Counted from the first letter of the stretch, positions 43,157-52,510 are shown. The stretch: DNA of 64,000 nucleotides from Streptomyces sp. NBC_00306 (GCF_036169555.1 NZ_CP108032.1:4402001-4466000), one strand, 5' to 3'. Program-made: numbers and translations. The notes: a model not told the origin generated them from the sequence alone.

Positions 43157-43603
43157 ATGGCCACCGTCGAGCTTCGATTCAGTGCCCAGCCCGAGCATGT
43201 CAGGACCGCCCGGTTGGTGGCGGCTGCCGTGGCGCGCAGGGCGGGGGTCGACGAGGCCGTGCTGGACGAGGTCCGGCTCGCGGTCGGCGAGGCATGCAGT
43301 CGTGCTGTCGGGCTGCACCGCAGTCACGGCATCACCGAGCCCGTCACCGTGGTGCTCGCCGAGGAGGAGAAGACTTTCTCCATCGAGGTCATCGACGAGG
43401 TTCCGAGCGCGGGGGCGAACGGCGCACATGCCGTTCCCGGCGCGCGAGGCGGCTCCGACGAGGACGCGGACGCCGACGGAGAGGACGAGATGGGTCTCGC
43501 CGTCATCAGCGGCCTCGTGGACGACGTGGAGGTCAGTTCCACCGATCACGGGGGCGTGATCCGGATGAGTTGGCCGTCGGCGCCGGTCTCCGTCCTGCCC
43601 TGA
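43157..43603 (+). CDS. anti-sigma factor of the RsbW/SpoIIAB type, partner of BldG
   Basis: A 148-aa HATPase-fold protein downstream of bldG. ATP-site motifs are degenerate: the N-box reads VGEACSRAV, where the Mg-binding Asn of EAxxNA is replaced by Arg, and the DxGxG loop becomes IDEVPSAG. An acidic insert (GGSDEDADADGEDE) precedes the G2-like GLAVISGLVDDVEV. Binding to BldG may therefore not involve kinase activity. The ATG at 43157 (GGGGGAG upstream) gives the family length; a strong terminator follows 65 bp after the stop. Confidence 0.88.
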   Translation: MATVELRFSAQPEHVRTARLVAAAVARRAGVDEAVLDEVRLAVGEACSRAVGLHRSHGITEPVTVVLAEEEKTFSIEVIDEVPSAGANGAHAVPGARGGSDEDADADGEDEMGLAVISGLVDDVEVSSTDHGGVIRMSWPSAPVSVLP

Positions 43604-43667
43604 CGCGGTACGACGATCAGGGGTTCCGGTCCGCCGGTCCATTGATCGTCAGCCGGTCATGATCGTG

Positions 43668-43706
43668 AAAAGAGGTCCTGCTGAGCAGGGCCTCTTTTCT
43701 TTTTTC
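43668..43706 (+). terminator. strong intrinsic terminator of the bldG operon
   Basis: A 15-bp inverted repeat with one G-T wobble (43668-43682 / 43684-43698), functionally CCTGC-tga-GCAGG at the tip, followed by CTTTTTTC. A stem-loop with a U-tract like this is uncommon in Streptomyces. Confidence 0.93.
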
Positions 43707-43842
43707 TAGATCATTGATCAAGGGTCAATGGTTTTGCCCCATTACCTCTTTCGGTGGCATTTTCGGAACCGGATCATTTGCTGAGTAGCAACTGAAGGTC
43801 AAATCCAGTTGTCGCGCTCTGTTTTGATCAGGTTCCGCTCCC

Positions 43843-43848
43843 TACAAT
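43843..43848 (+). promoter_or_regulatory. candidate -10 (TACAAT) of the pyrophosphatase gene
   Basis: TACAAT lies 38 bp upstream of the hppA start in an A/T-richer patch. The best -35 (CTGTTT, 18-bp spacer) is poor, so this is only a likely position. Confidence 0.4.
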
Positions 43849-43886
43849 CCGTCCACATCTTGAGCTCTGAGCGTCAAGGAGGACGA

Positions 43887-46292
43887 ATGGCGGGGCTCGT
43901 CAACCCAGAACTGTCCAACCACCCCACTTCCCTTGCAGCCGCAGTACTGACAGACGACAACCGAGTGATCGTTATTGTCATCGCCGTCGTGGCGTTGGCG
44001 GCACTCGTCGTCGCCCAGCTGCTGGTGCGCCAGGTACTGGCCGCCGGCGAGGGCACCGATTCCATGAAGAAGATCGCGGCAGCGGTCCAGGAAGGCGCGA
44101 ATGCCTACCTGGCCCGGCAGTTGCGCACCCTCGGCATCTTCGCCGTCGTGGTGTTCTTCCTGCTGTTGCTTCTTCCGGCCGACGACTGGTCACAGCGAGC
44201 AGGACGCTCGGTGTTCTTCCTGGTGGGTGCGCTTTTCTCGGCAGCCACCGGATACATCGGTATGCGTCTTGCCGTACGGGCCAATGTGCGCGTGGCGGCG
44301 GCCGCGCGTGAAGCGACACCGGCCGAGGGCGAGCCCGAAAAGGATCTGACGGCCGTCTCGCACAAGGCCATGAAGATCGCTTTCCGGACGGGAGGCGTGG
44401 TCGGCATGTTCACGGTGGGCCTCGGCCTGCTCGGTGCCTCCTGCGTCGTACTCGTCTACGCGGCCGACGCCCCCAAGGTCCTGGAGGGCTTCGGTCTCGG
44501 CGCCGCACTGATCGCCATGTTCATGCGTGTCGGCGGCGGCATCTTCACCAAGGCGGCCGACGTCGGCGCCGACCTCGTCGGCAAGGTCGAGCAGGGCATC
44601 CCGGAGGATGACCCGCGCAATGCCGCGACCATCGCCGACAACGTGGGCGACAACGTCGGCGACTGCGCCGGCATGGCCGCCGACCTCTTCGAGTCGTACG
44701 CGGTCACGCTCGTCGCGGCGCTCATCCTCGGCAAGGCGGCATTCGGCGACGCCGGACTCGCTTTTCCGCTGATCGTTCCGGCGATCGGCGTGGTCACCGC
44801 GATGATCGGTATCTTCGCGGTCGCCCCGCGGCGCGCCGATCGCAGCGGGATGACCGCCATCAACCGTGGATTCTTCATCTCCGCGCTGATCTCGCTCGCG
44901 CTCGTGGCCGTCGCGGTCTACGTCTATCTGCCGTCGTCCTACGCCAAGTTGGACGGCGTCACGGAGGCGGCGATCCGGTCGCACGGCGGAGACCCCCGGG
45001 TCCTCGCGGTCGTGGCCGTCGCCATCGGCATCGTGCTGGCGGCTCTGATCCAGCAGCTGACCGGGTACTTCACCGAGACAACCAGGCGTCCTGTGAAGGA
45101 CATCGGCAAGTCCTCGCTGACCGGGCCCGCGACCGTCGTGCTGGCCGGCATCTCCATCGGTCTGGAGTCCGCCGTCTACACGGCGCTGCTGATCGGTCTG
45201 GGCGTGTACGGGGCGTTCCTGCTCGGCGGTACGTCGATCATGCTCGCCCTCTTCGCGGTCGCGCTGGCCGGCACCGGCCTGCTCACGACCGTCGGCGTCA
45301 TCGTCGCCATGGACACCTTCGGTCCCGTCTCCGACAACGCCCAGGGCATCGCCGAGATGTCCGGCGACGTCACGGGCGCGGGCGCGCAGGTCCTCACCGA
45401 CCTGGACGCCGTGGGCAACACCACCAAGGCCATCACCAAGGGCATCGCCATCGCCACCGCGGTACTCGCGGCGGCAGCGCTCTTCGGCTCGTATCGCGAC
45501 GCCATCGCGACCGCGGCAGCGGACGTCGGCGCGAAACTCGGCGACGGCGCTCCGGCGAACCTCGTGATGGACATCTCCCAGCCCAACAACCTGGTGGGCC
45601 TCATCCTCGGCGCGGCGGTCGTCTTCCTCTTCTCGGGGCTCGCGATCAACGCGGTCTCCCGGTCGGCGGGAGCGGTGGTCTACGAGGTGCGGCGGCAGTT
45701 CCGCGAGCACCCCGGGATCATGGACTACACCGAGAAGCCGGAGTACGGGCGCGTCGTCGACATCTGCACCAAGGACGCGCTGCGGGAGCTCACCACCCCG
45801 GGCCTGCTCGCGGTGCTGACCCCGATCGCGGTCGGATTCTCGCTCGGAGTCGGGGCTCTCGGCTCGTTCCTCGCGGGTGCGATCGGCACCGGCACGCTGA
45901 TGGCGGTCTTCCTCGCCAACTCCGGTGGTGCGTGGGACAACGCCAAGAAGCTCGTCGAGGACGGTCATCACGGCGGCAAGGGCAGTGAGGCCCATGCCGC
46001 GACCGTCATCGGCGACACCGTCGGCGACCCGTTCAAGGACACCGCCGGTCCTGCCATCAACCCGCTGCTGAAGGTCATGAACCTGGTGGCACTGCTCATC
46101 GCACCCGCGGTGGTCCAGTTCAGCTACGGGGACGACGCGAGCGCCGGGATCCGGGCGGTGATCGCGGTCCTCGCGATCCTCGTCATCGTCGGTGCCGTGT
46201 ACATCTCCAAGCGGCGAGGCATCGCCGTCGGGGACGACCCGGGGACGGCGGAGCGGAGTTCGAAGTCACCCGACCCCGCGGTGGTTTCGTAG
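43887..46292 (+). CDS. hppA: membrane-bound H+-translocating pyrophosphatase, K+-insensitive type
   Basis: An 801-aa polytopic membrane enzyme (about 16 helices) that pumps protons using pyrophosphate hydrolysis. Substrate site DVGADLVGKVEQGIPEDDPRN near residue 225 with DNVGDNVGDCAGMAADLFES just after; a second cluster (NSGGAWDNAKK, DTVGDPFKDTAGPAINP) near the C-terminus. The Lys in GNTTKAITKG (about 514) replaces the Ala of K+-dependent enzymes, which marks the K+-insensitive class. AAGGAGGACG precedes the ATG at 43887. Confidence 0.96.
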   Translation: MAGLVNPELSNHPTSLAAAVLTDDNRVIVIVIAVVALAALVVAQLLVRQVLAAGEGTDSMKKIAAAVQEGANAYLARQLRTLGIFAVVVFFLLLLLPADDWSQRAGRSVFFLVGALFSAATGYIGMRLAVRANVRVAAAAREATPAEGEPEKDLTAVSHKAMKIAFRTGGVVGMFTVGLGLLGASCVVLVYAADAPKVLEGFGLGAALIAMFMRVGGGIFTKAADVGADLVGKVEQGIPEDDPRNAATIADNVGDNVGDCAGMAADLFESYAVTLVAALILGKAAFGDAGLAFPLIVPAIGVVTAMIGIFAVAPRRADRSGMTAINRGFFISALISLALVAVAVYVYLPSSYAKLDGVTEAAIRSHGGDPRVLAVVAVAIGIVLAALIQQLTGYFTETTRRPVKDIGKSSLTGPATVVLAGISIGLESAVYTALLIGLGVYGAFLLGGTSIMLALFAVALAGTGLLTTVGVIVAMDTFGPVSDNAQGIAEMSGDVTGAGAQVLTDLDAVGNTTKAITKGIAIATAVLAAAALFGSYRDAIATAAADVGAKLGDGAPANLVMDISQPNNLVGLILGAAVVFLFSGLAINAVSRSAGAVVYEVRRQFREHPGIMDYTEKPEYGRVVDICTKDALRELTTPGLLAVLTPIAVGFSLGVGALGSFLAGAIGTGTLMAVFLANSGGAWDNAKKLVEDGHHGGKGSEAHAATVIGDTVGDPFKDTAGPAINPLLKVMNLVALLIAPAVVQFSYGDDASAGIRAVIAVLAILVIVGAVYISKRRGIAVGDDPGTAERSSKSPDPAVVS

Positions 46293-46306
46293 TACTGGTC
46301 ACATCG

Positions 46307-46344
46307 ACGGGCGGGCGGCGCGCAGTGGCGTGCTGCCCGCCCGT
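46307..46344 (+). terminator. terminator after hppA
   Basis: A 10-bp perfect inverted repeat ACGGGCGGGC (46307-46316) / GCCCGCCCGT (46335-46344), extendable by two base pairs past a mismatch, 15 bp after the hppA stop. Confidence 0.8.
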
Positions 46345-46352
46345 TCGTCTGC

Positions 46353-46376
46353 CGTGACGTCGGTCGTGACGTCTGT
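46353..46376. repeat. 12-bp direct repeat ahead of the lipoprotein gene
   Basis: CGTGACGTCGGT is followed directly by CGTGACGTCTGT, and a third partial CGTGAG comes next. It lies about 130 bp upstream of the lipoprotein start, between a terminator and an A/T-rich patch at 46396-46430 that may carry the promoter. Confidence 0.5.
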
Positions 46377-46500
46377 CGTGAGCCATCTCTCTCTGGTGCA
46401 AATAGTGAAAAAAGAATATGAACCGGACGCAAGGCTCGCGAATGTCGACCACGTGCCGTGTATGTTCCGGGGCCGAGAAGCCTTGGAAGGGACCAAACCG

Positions 46501-47079
46501 GTGAACAAGAAGCTTGCGGCCGCACTGTCCGGTGGTGCGGTGCTCGTACTCGCGCTGTCGGGATGCTCCGGCGAAGGCGACGCGGACAAATTCTCGGTCG
46601 ACGACTGGGCCAAGAAGTACTGCGACCAGGCGCAGCCGCAGATCAAGAAGCAGTTCGACGCGGAACAGCTCATCCGCTCGACCGCCTCGGACGGCAAGCC
46701 CGCCGACATCCAGGCCGCCGACTCGAAGGCCTTCCAGGACCTCGCGGACGTGAACAAGGCCCTGGCGACGGCGTTCAGAGGCGCCGGGACGCCGCCCGTC
46801 GACGCCGGTGAGCAGCTCGTCAAGGACGCCGCCGCCGAGCTCGACGCCAACTCCAAGTCCTACCTCGATCTGAAGAAGCAGATCGACGCGCTGAACGCCA
46901 AGGACCAGCAGAAGTTCGCGGACGGCCTCCAGCCCGTCGCCGCCGGTCTGGAGAAGATCGAGAAGAACCAGACCGCGCGGAACAAGCTGCGGAAGGCGGA
47001 GACGGGTAACGCCATGGCGAAGCAGCCGGGCTGCAAGCCGCTGAAGGCACCTGCCCCGTCCGGCGGTTCGGCCGCCTGA
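46501..47079 (+). CDS. small secreted lipoprotein, function unknown
   Basis: A 192-aa lipoprotein: basic start (MNKKLAAAL), hydrophobic core and lipobox LALSGC near residue 21, then a mostly helical, charged domain with two cysteines (KKYCDQAQ; KQPGCKPLKAP) that could be bridged. The C-terminus is Ala/Pro/Ser-rich. I do not recognise a family beyond 'small secreted protein', which is conserved beside hppA in Streptomyces. The GTG at 46501 is chosen because it opens the signal peptide; an upstream in-frame extension to 46192 would run antisense through the hppA tail region. Confidence 0.82.
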   Translation: MNKKLAAALSGGAVLVLALSGCSGEGDADKFSVDDWAKKYCDQAQPQIKKQFDAEQLIRSTASDGKPADIQAADSKAFQDLADVNKALATAFRGAGTPPVDAGEQLVKDAAAELDANSKSYLDLKKQIDALNAKDQQKFADGLQPVAAGLEKIEKNQTARNKLRKAETGNAMAKQPGCKPLKAPAPSGGSAA

Positions 47080-47180
47080 GCCGCACCCCGTCCCTCCCGG
47101 CAGCTCCTGGCCGAGCCGCCGCGCCTCGCCCGTACGGGCCGGGAGCGGCGGTTGTCAGTGGCGGCCGCCACAATGGACGG

Positions 47181-48713
47181 GTGAGTACGACCAGCGTTGC
47201 CCCAGGCCTCCCGTCGCCCGACCGTGCGCTCCCGCTGCGCGAGGCGCTGCTGGCCCGCGCCTTCACCGTCGACGGCCTGCTCGACCTCCTCGGCGCGTCC
47301 GCCTATGCCGCGCTCGCCCGCAGCGAGACCGTCCCCGCGCTCCGGGCCACCCGCGGGGACGGCGATCTGGCCGCGCTGGTGCGGCTGTTCCTGCTGCAGC
47401 GGCCCGTGGCGTACGAACGGGCCCTGGCCGCCCTGCCGCTGGAGGAGTGCCTCGCCGACGGCTGGGTGGTGCGTGAGGGCGACGATGTCCGTGCCACCGT
47501 CGACGTACGGCCCTACGGCGGGCCCGATGGACAGGACTGGTTCGTCGTCTCCGACCTCGGGTGTGCGGTCGGCGGCGCGGGCGGAGCGGCCGGCCGGGCC
47601 GAGGAAGTCGTCCTCGGTGTCGGCGGCGCGTCCACCACGCTGGCCGGCATCACGGTCCGTACGCCGGTGTCCTCCGCGCTGGACCTCGGCACCGGCTCCG
47701 GCATCCAGGCGCTGCACGCGGCACAGCACGCCACCCGGGTCACCGCCACCGATCTGAATCCACGCGCCCTGCACTTCACGCGGCTCACGCTCGCGCTCTC
47801 TGCGGCTCCGGAGGCCGATCTGCGGGAGGGATCGCTCTTCGAGCCGGTGGGTGACGACACGTACGACCTGATCGTGTCGAACCCGCCCTTCGTCATCTCT
47901 CCCGGTGCGCGACTGACCTACCGCGACGGCGGGATGGGCGGGGACGATCTGTGCCGCTCGCTGGTTCTGCAGGCGGGGGAGAGGCTGAACGACGGCGGCT
48001 ATGCCCACTTCCTCGCCAACTGGCAGCACGTGGAGGGTGAGGAATGGCAGCAGCGGCTGCGCTCCTGGGTGCCGCGCGGGTGCGACGCCTGGATCGTGCA
48101 GCGCGAGGTGCAGGACGTCACCCAGTACGCAGAGCTGTGGCTGCGCGACAGCGGTGACCACCGCGGCGATCCCGAGAAGTACGCCGAGCTGTACGAGGCG
48201 TGGCTGGACGAGTTCGAGGCGCGCAAGACGCAGGCGATCGGCTTCGGCTGGATCACGCTCCACAAGTCCGGGTCCGCTGCCCCCTCGATCGTCACCGAGG
48301 AGTGGCCGCACCCCGTGGAGCAGCCGCTCGGCGCGACGGTGCGGGCGCACTTCGCCCGCCAGGACTACCTGCGGACGCACGACGACGCGGCCCTCCTCGC
48401 CGACCACTTCACGCTCGCTCAGGAAGTCGTCCAGGAACAGGTGGGTCTGCCGGGAGCGGAGGACCCCGAGCATGTGGTGCTGCGCCAGCACCGAGGGATG
48501 CGGCGGGCCACCAAGGTCGACACCGTCGGAGCCGGATTCGCCGGGGCCTGCGACGGCACGCTGAGCGCCGGGCGGATCCTCGACGCGATCGCCCAGCTGA
48601 TCGAGGAGGACCCGGTGCTGCTGCGGGACCGCACACCGCAGGCGCTGCGGCTGCTGGTGGAGGAGGGCTTCCTGGAGCCGGTGCCGCAAGAGGCCGTGCC
48701 GCCGGTCGCCTGA
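47181..48713 (+). CDS. class I SAM-dependent methyltransferase (HemK/PrmC-like)
   Basis: A 510-aa protein. A helical N-terminal domain (about 1-130) is followed by a Rossmann methyltransferase domain with the SAM loop SALDLGTGSGIQALHAA near residue 175, DLNPRALHFTRLTL, and the catalytic-type LIVSNPPFVIS near 232. NPPF indicates N-methylation of Gln, adenine or a related amide/amino group. A C-terminal domain of about 190 residues is extra compared with PrmC. GTG start at 47181. It precedes a 51-bp tandem repeat array. Confidence 0.88.
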   Translation: MSTTSVAPGLPSPDRALPLREALLARAFTVDGLLDLLGASAYAALARSETVPALRATRGDGDLAALVRLFLLQRPVAYERALAALPLEECLADGWVVREGDDVRATVDVRPYGGPDGQDWFVVSDLGCAVGGAGGAAGRAEEVVLGVGGASTTLAGITVRTPVSSALDLGTGSGIQALHAAQHATRVTATDLNPRALHFTRLTLALSAAPEADLREGSLFEPVGDDTYDLIVSNPPFVISPGARLTYRDGGMGGDDLCRSLVLQAGERLNDGGYAHFLANWQHVEGEEWQQRLRSWVPRGCDAWIVQREVQDVTQYAELWLRDSGDHRGDPEKYAELYEAWLDEFEARKTQAIGFGWITLHKSGSAAPSIVTEEWPHPVEQPLGATVRAHFARQDYLRTHDDAALLADHFTLAQEVVQEQVGLPGAEDPEHVVLRQHRGMRRATKVDTVGAGFAGACDGTLSAGRILDAIAQLIEEDPVLLRDRTPQALRLLVEEGFLEPVPQEAVPPVA

Positions 48714-48753
48714 CGGGACGGCCCGGCCCCCAGGGGAGGGCGTGCTGCCGGCC

Positions 48754-48985
48754 GCCCGACACGCCCAGGCCGCGGCCCGCCTGGGGCAGCCCGCACCCCC
48801 GGCCGCCCGACACGCCCAGGCCGCGGCCCGCCTGGGGCAGCCCGCACCCCCGGCCGCCCGACACGCCCAGGCCGCGGCCCGCCTGGGGCAGCCCGCACCC
48901 CCGGCCGCCCGACACGCCCAGGCCGCGGCCCGCCTGGGGCAGCCCGCACCCCCGGCCGCCCGACACGAGCCCAGGCCGCCGCCTG
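48754..48985. repeat. 51-bp tandem repeat array (4 full units plus a diverged fifth)
   Basis: Units begin at 48754, 48805, 48856 and 48907 and appear identical; a fifth starting at 48958 diverges after about 10 bases. Each unit contains CCCAGGC-8 nt-GCCTGGG, a perfect 7-bp hairpin, so the transcript would carry a row of four. There are no spacers, so it is not a CRISPR array. Being 17 codons long, the unit stays open in several frames, but no frame has a credible start or family. Confidence 0.92.
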
Positions 48986-49226
48986 CCTGGCGGGAGCCGG
49001 TGCCCCCGGGGCGATCGACCGCAGCCGTGCATCCGGCCGCCCCGCCCGGCGGCCGGAAGCGGACTTCCCGGCCGCGCCATGAGGTGAAATCGGCCAATGC
49101 CACCGGCCGGGTGAACCCACGCCGCGTTCACCCGGAATTCGCCCCACTGACTCCCGGAGGTGCCAGCCTCGGCCTCCGGGAGCGACGCCGCACCGGTTCG
49201 GCGTCAGGGAAGGGCGGGGCACGGAT

Positions 49227-49424
49227 ATGGAGAATGGGCCGGCGATCTTCGCCGGAGCGGCGTTCACGCTGTTCGGAGCCGGACTCCTGGTGTGGACGGG
49301 AATGCGTGTGATGCACCGCGCACCGGTCGCACACGGAGTGAGTCCCGCCACGGCAGCCACCCTCGCAACACTCTTCGGGGCCCTCTCCCTGGCCCTCGGG
49401 GTCTGGTGCTTCGGCCGCGTCTGA
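49227..49424 (+). CDS. small two-helix membrane protein
   Basis: A 65-aa protein: MENGPAIFAGAAFTLFGAGL with one hydrophobic helix (about 6-25), a short basic loop (GMRVMHRAP) and a second helix (about 42-62, ending ALGVWCFGRV). A G-rich stretch (GGGCGGGG) precedes the ATG at suitable distance. No function is recognised; position upstream of topA is conserved in Streptomyces as far as I recall. Confidence 0.68.
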   Translation: MENGPAIFAGAAFTLFGAGLLVWTGMRVMHRAPVAHGVSPATAATLATLFGALSLALGVWCFGRV

Positions 49425-49636
49425 CCGGGGGCCCCTGGCGACCTCGTGCCGGTCCGGGCGGCAGGAATGGCCGGAGTCGGGTTACCGTTCGAGTGGCCGT
49501 TGCGGGCTTTTGCCGTTTGACACGGGGGCGGGTTGTACCGTCACACTCCGCAGCGACAGCAGCGCCACAGCAGTGCGCCGACCGTGCCGTACCGCCGTGA
49601 GCGCCCATCGAGCGTCGACCGGAGAGAAGAGCGAAG

Positions 49637-52474
49637 TTGTCCCCGACCAGCGAGACCGCACAGGGCGGCCGCCGACTCGTGATCGTCGAGTCGCCTGCCA
49701 AGGCGAAGACGATCAAGGGCTATCTCGGCCCCGGCTATGTCGTCGAGGCGAGTGTCGGGCACATCCGCGACCTCCCGAACGGCGCGGCCGAGGTCCCCGA
49801 GAAGTACACCGGCGAAGTGCGTCGCCTCGGAGTCGACGTCGAACACGACTTCCAGCCGATCTATGTCGTCAACGCCGACAAGAAGGCCCAGGTCAGAAAG
49901 CTCAAGGAGCAGCTCGCCGAATCCGACGAGCTCTACCTCGCCACCGATGAGGACCGCGAGGGCGAGGCCATCGCCTGGCACCTGCTGGAAGTCCTCAAGC
50001 CCAAGGTCCCCGTCCACCGGATGGTCTTCCACGAGATCACCAAGGACGCGATCCGCGACGCCGTCGCCAACCCGCGCGAACTCAACCAGCGCATGGTCGA
50101 CGCCCAGGAGACCCGCCGCATCCTCGACCGCCTCTACGGCTACGAGGTCTCGCCGGTCCTGTGGAAGAAGGTCATGCCCCGGCTGTCGGCCGGCCGTGTG
50201 CAGTCCGTCGCCACCCGCCTCGTCGTCGAGCGGGAGCGTGAGCGCATCGCCTTCCGTTCCGCCGAGTACTGGGATCTGACGGGTACGTTCTCCACCGGCC
50301 GCGCCGGTGACGCCTCCGACCCCTCGACGCTCACCGCCCGCCTGAACACGGTCGACGGGCAGCGCGTCGCCCAGGGCCGTGACTTCGGTTCGGACGGCCG
50401 GCTCAAGTCGGCGCAGGTGCTCCACCTCGACGAGGCGAACGCCCGCTCGCTGGCCGCCGCCCTCGAGAACGCCACGTTCGCGGTCCGCTCGGTCGAGTCC
50501 AAGCCGTACCGCCGGTCTCCGTACGCCCCCTTCCGTACGACGACGCTGCAGCAGGAGGCGTCCCGCAAGCTCGGCTTCGGGGCCAAGGCCACCATGCAGG
50601 TCGCGCAGAAGCTGTACGAGAACGGCTTCATCACCTATATGCGTACGGACTCCACCACGCTCTCGGACACGGCCGTCTCGGCGGCGCGGGCGCAGGTCAC
50701 ACAGCTGTACGGCGCCAACTACCTGCCCGACAAGCCGCGCGTGTACGCCGGCAAGGTCAAGAACGCGCAGGAGGCGCACGAGGCGATTCGCCCCTCGGGC
50801 GACCGTTTCCGCACCCCGGCCGAGACCGGCCTGACGGGCGACCAGTTCAAGCTCTACGAGCTGATCTGGAAGCGGACCGTCGCCTCCCAGATGAAGGACG
50901 CGACCGGTAATTCCGTCACCGTGAAGATCGGCGGGGTCGCCGCCGACGGCCGGGACGCCGAGTTCACCGCGTCCGGCAAGACGATCACCTTCCACGGCTT
51001 CATGAAGGCGTACGTGGAAGGGGCCGACGACCCGAACGCCGAGCTCGACGACCGCGAGCGCAGGCTGCCGCAGGTCGCCGAGGGTGACGCGCTCACGTCC
51101 GAGGAGATCTCGGTCGACGGCCACGCCACCAAGCCGCCCGCCCGCTACACCGAGGCCTCGCTGGTCAAGGAGCTGGAAGAGCGCGAGATCGGCCGCCCGT
51201 CGACGTACGCCTCGATCATCGGCACCATCCTCGACCGCGGCTATGTGTTCAAGAAGGGGACGGCGCTCGTGCCGTCGTTCCTGAGCTTCGCCGTGGTCAA
51301 CCTGCTGGAGAAGCACTTCGGCCGGCTCGTCGACTACGACTTCACCGCCCGCATGGAGGACGACCTCGACCGCATCGCGCGGGGCGAGGCCCAGGCCGTG
51401 CCGTGGCTGCGGCGCTTCTACTTCGGCGAGGGCGACGACAAGGGTGCCGCGTCCGCCGCGGGCAACGGCGACGGCGACCACCTCGGCGGCCTCAAGCAAC
51501 TGGTGACCGACCTCGGCGCCATCGACGCCCGGGAGATCTCCAGCTTCCCGGTCGGCAGCGCGATCGTGCTGCGTGTCGGCCGCTACGGCCCGTACATCGA
51601 GCGCGGCGAGAAGGACTCCGAGGGCCACCAGCGCGCCGACGTCCCCGACGACCTCGCGCCGGACGAGCTCACCGTCGAGTACGCGGAGGAGCTGCTGGCC
51701 AAGCCGAGCGGTGACTTCGCGCTCGGCACCGACCCGTCGACGGGTCACGAGATCGTGGCGAAGGACGGGCGCTACGGCCCGTACGTCACGGAGGTCCTGC
51801 CCGAGGGCACCCCGAAGACCGGCAAGAACGCGGTCAAGCCGCGCACCGCCTCGCTCTTCAAGTCGATGTCGCTGGACACCGTGACCCTCGAGGACGCGCT
51901 GAAGCTGATGTCGCTGCCGAGGATCGTCGGCGCCGACAGCGAGGGCGTGGAGATCACCGCGCAGAACGGCCGGTACGGCCCGTATCTGAAGAAGGGCACG
52001 GACTCGCGCTCCCTGGAGACCGAGGACCAGCTCTTCAACATCACGCTGGAGGAGGCTCTCGCGATCTACGCGCAGCCGAAGCAGCGTGGCCGCGCCGCCG
52101 CCAAGCCGCCGCTCAAGGAGCTGGGTACCGACCCGGTGAGCGAGCGTCCCGTGGTGGTCAAGGACGGCCGCTTCGGCCCGTACGTCACCGACGGCGAGAC
52201 GAACGCGACCCTGCGGACCGGCGACAGCGTCGAGGAGATCACGCCGGAGCGCGGTTACGAGCTCCTCGCCGAGAAGCGTGCCAAGGGTCCCGCCAAGAAG
52301 ACGGCGAAGAAGGCTCCGGCCAAGAAGGCGCCGGCGAAGAAGGCGGCCGCGAAGAAGACGGCGGCCAAGAAGACGACCACCGCGAAGAAGACGGCGGCGA
52401 AGAAGACGGTCGCCAAGAAGTCGGCGGCGACGGCGAGGACCACGTCCACGCCGGCCGCGTCCTCGGACGAGTAG
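49637..52474 (+). CDS. topA: DNA topoisomerase I
   Basis: A 945-aa type IA topoisomerase that relaxes negative supercoils. Toprim domain: LVIVESPAKAKTIKGYLG near residue 14 and the metal site DEDREGEAIAWHLL near 105. Catalytic Tyr in GFITYMRTDSTTL near 333. Several C-terminal repeats of the GRYGPY type replace zinc fingers. The last about 60 residues are Lys/Ala repeats (AKKAPAKK, AAKKTAAKK), a Streptomyces feature known to increase DNA binding and processivity. The start codon is TTG, with GGAGAGAAG 10 nt upstream. Confidence 0.96.
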   Translation: MSPTSETAQGGRRLVIVESPAKAKTIKGYLGPGYVVEASVGHIRDLPNGAAEVPEKYTGEVRRLGVDVEHDFQPIYVVNADKKAQVRKLKEQLAESDELYLATDEDREGEAIAWHLLEVLKPKVPVHRMVFHEITKDAIRDAVANPRELNQRMVDAQETRRILDRLYGYEVSPVLWKKVMPRLSAGRVQSVATRLVVERERERIAFRSAEYWDLTGTFSTGRAGDASDPSTLTARLNTVDGQRVAQGRDFGSDGRLKSAQVLHLDEANARSLAAALENATFAVRSVESKPYRRSPYAPFRTTTLQQEASRKLGFGAKATMQVAQKLYENGFITYMRTDSTTLSDTAVSAARAQVTQLYGANYLPDKPRVYAGKVKNAQEAHEAIRPSGDRFRTPAETGLTGDQFKLYELIWKRTVASQMKDATGNSVTVKIGGVAADGRDAEFTASGKTITFHGFMKAYVEGADDPNAELDDRERRLPQVAEGDALTSEEISVDGHATKPPARYTEASLVKELEEREIGRPSTYASIIGTILDRGYVFKKGTALVPSFLSFAVVNLLEKHFGRLVDYDFTARMEDDLDRIARGEAQAVPWLRRFYFGEGDDKGAASAAGNGDGDHLGGLKQLVTDLGAIDAREISSFPVGSAIVLRVGRYGPYIERGEKDSEGHQRADVPDDLAPDELTVEYAEELLAKPSGDFALGTDPSTGHEIVAKDGRYGPYVTEVLPEGTPKTGKNAVKPRTASLFKSMSLDTVTLEDALKLMSLPRIVGADSEGVEITAQNGRYGPYLKKGTDSRSLETEDQLFNITLEEALAIYAQPKQRGRAAAKPPLKELGTDPVSERPVVVKDGRFGPYVTDGETNATLRTGDSVEEITPERGYELLAEKRAKGPAKKTAKKAPAKKAPAKKAAAKKTAAKKTTTAKKTAAKKTVAKKSAATARTTSTPAASSDE

Positions 52475-52480
52475 GACAAG

Positions 52481-52510
52481 CAGGCCGTCGGTCCGCGGGT
52501 CGACGGCCTG
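52481..52510 (+). terminator. terminator after topA
   Basis: A perfect 10-bp inverted repeat CAGGCCGTCG (52481-52490) / CGACGGCCTG (52501-52510) with a 10-nt loop, 6 bp after the topA stop. Confidence 0.8.

Noticed and set aside
48754..48985. CRISPR array
   Set aside because: Repeats abut with no unique spacers and there are no cas genes.
48742..49311. 189-aa ORF spanning the 51-bp repeats
   Set aside because: Open only because the unit is a multiple of three; several frames on both strands are open alike, and there is no start signal.
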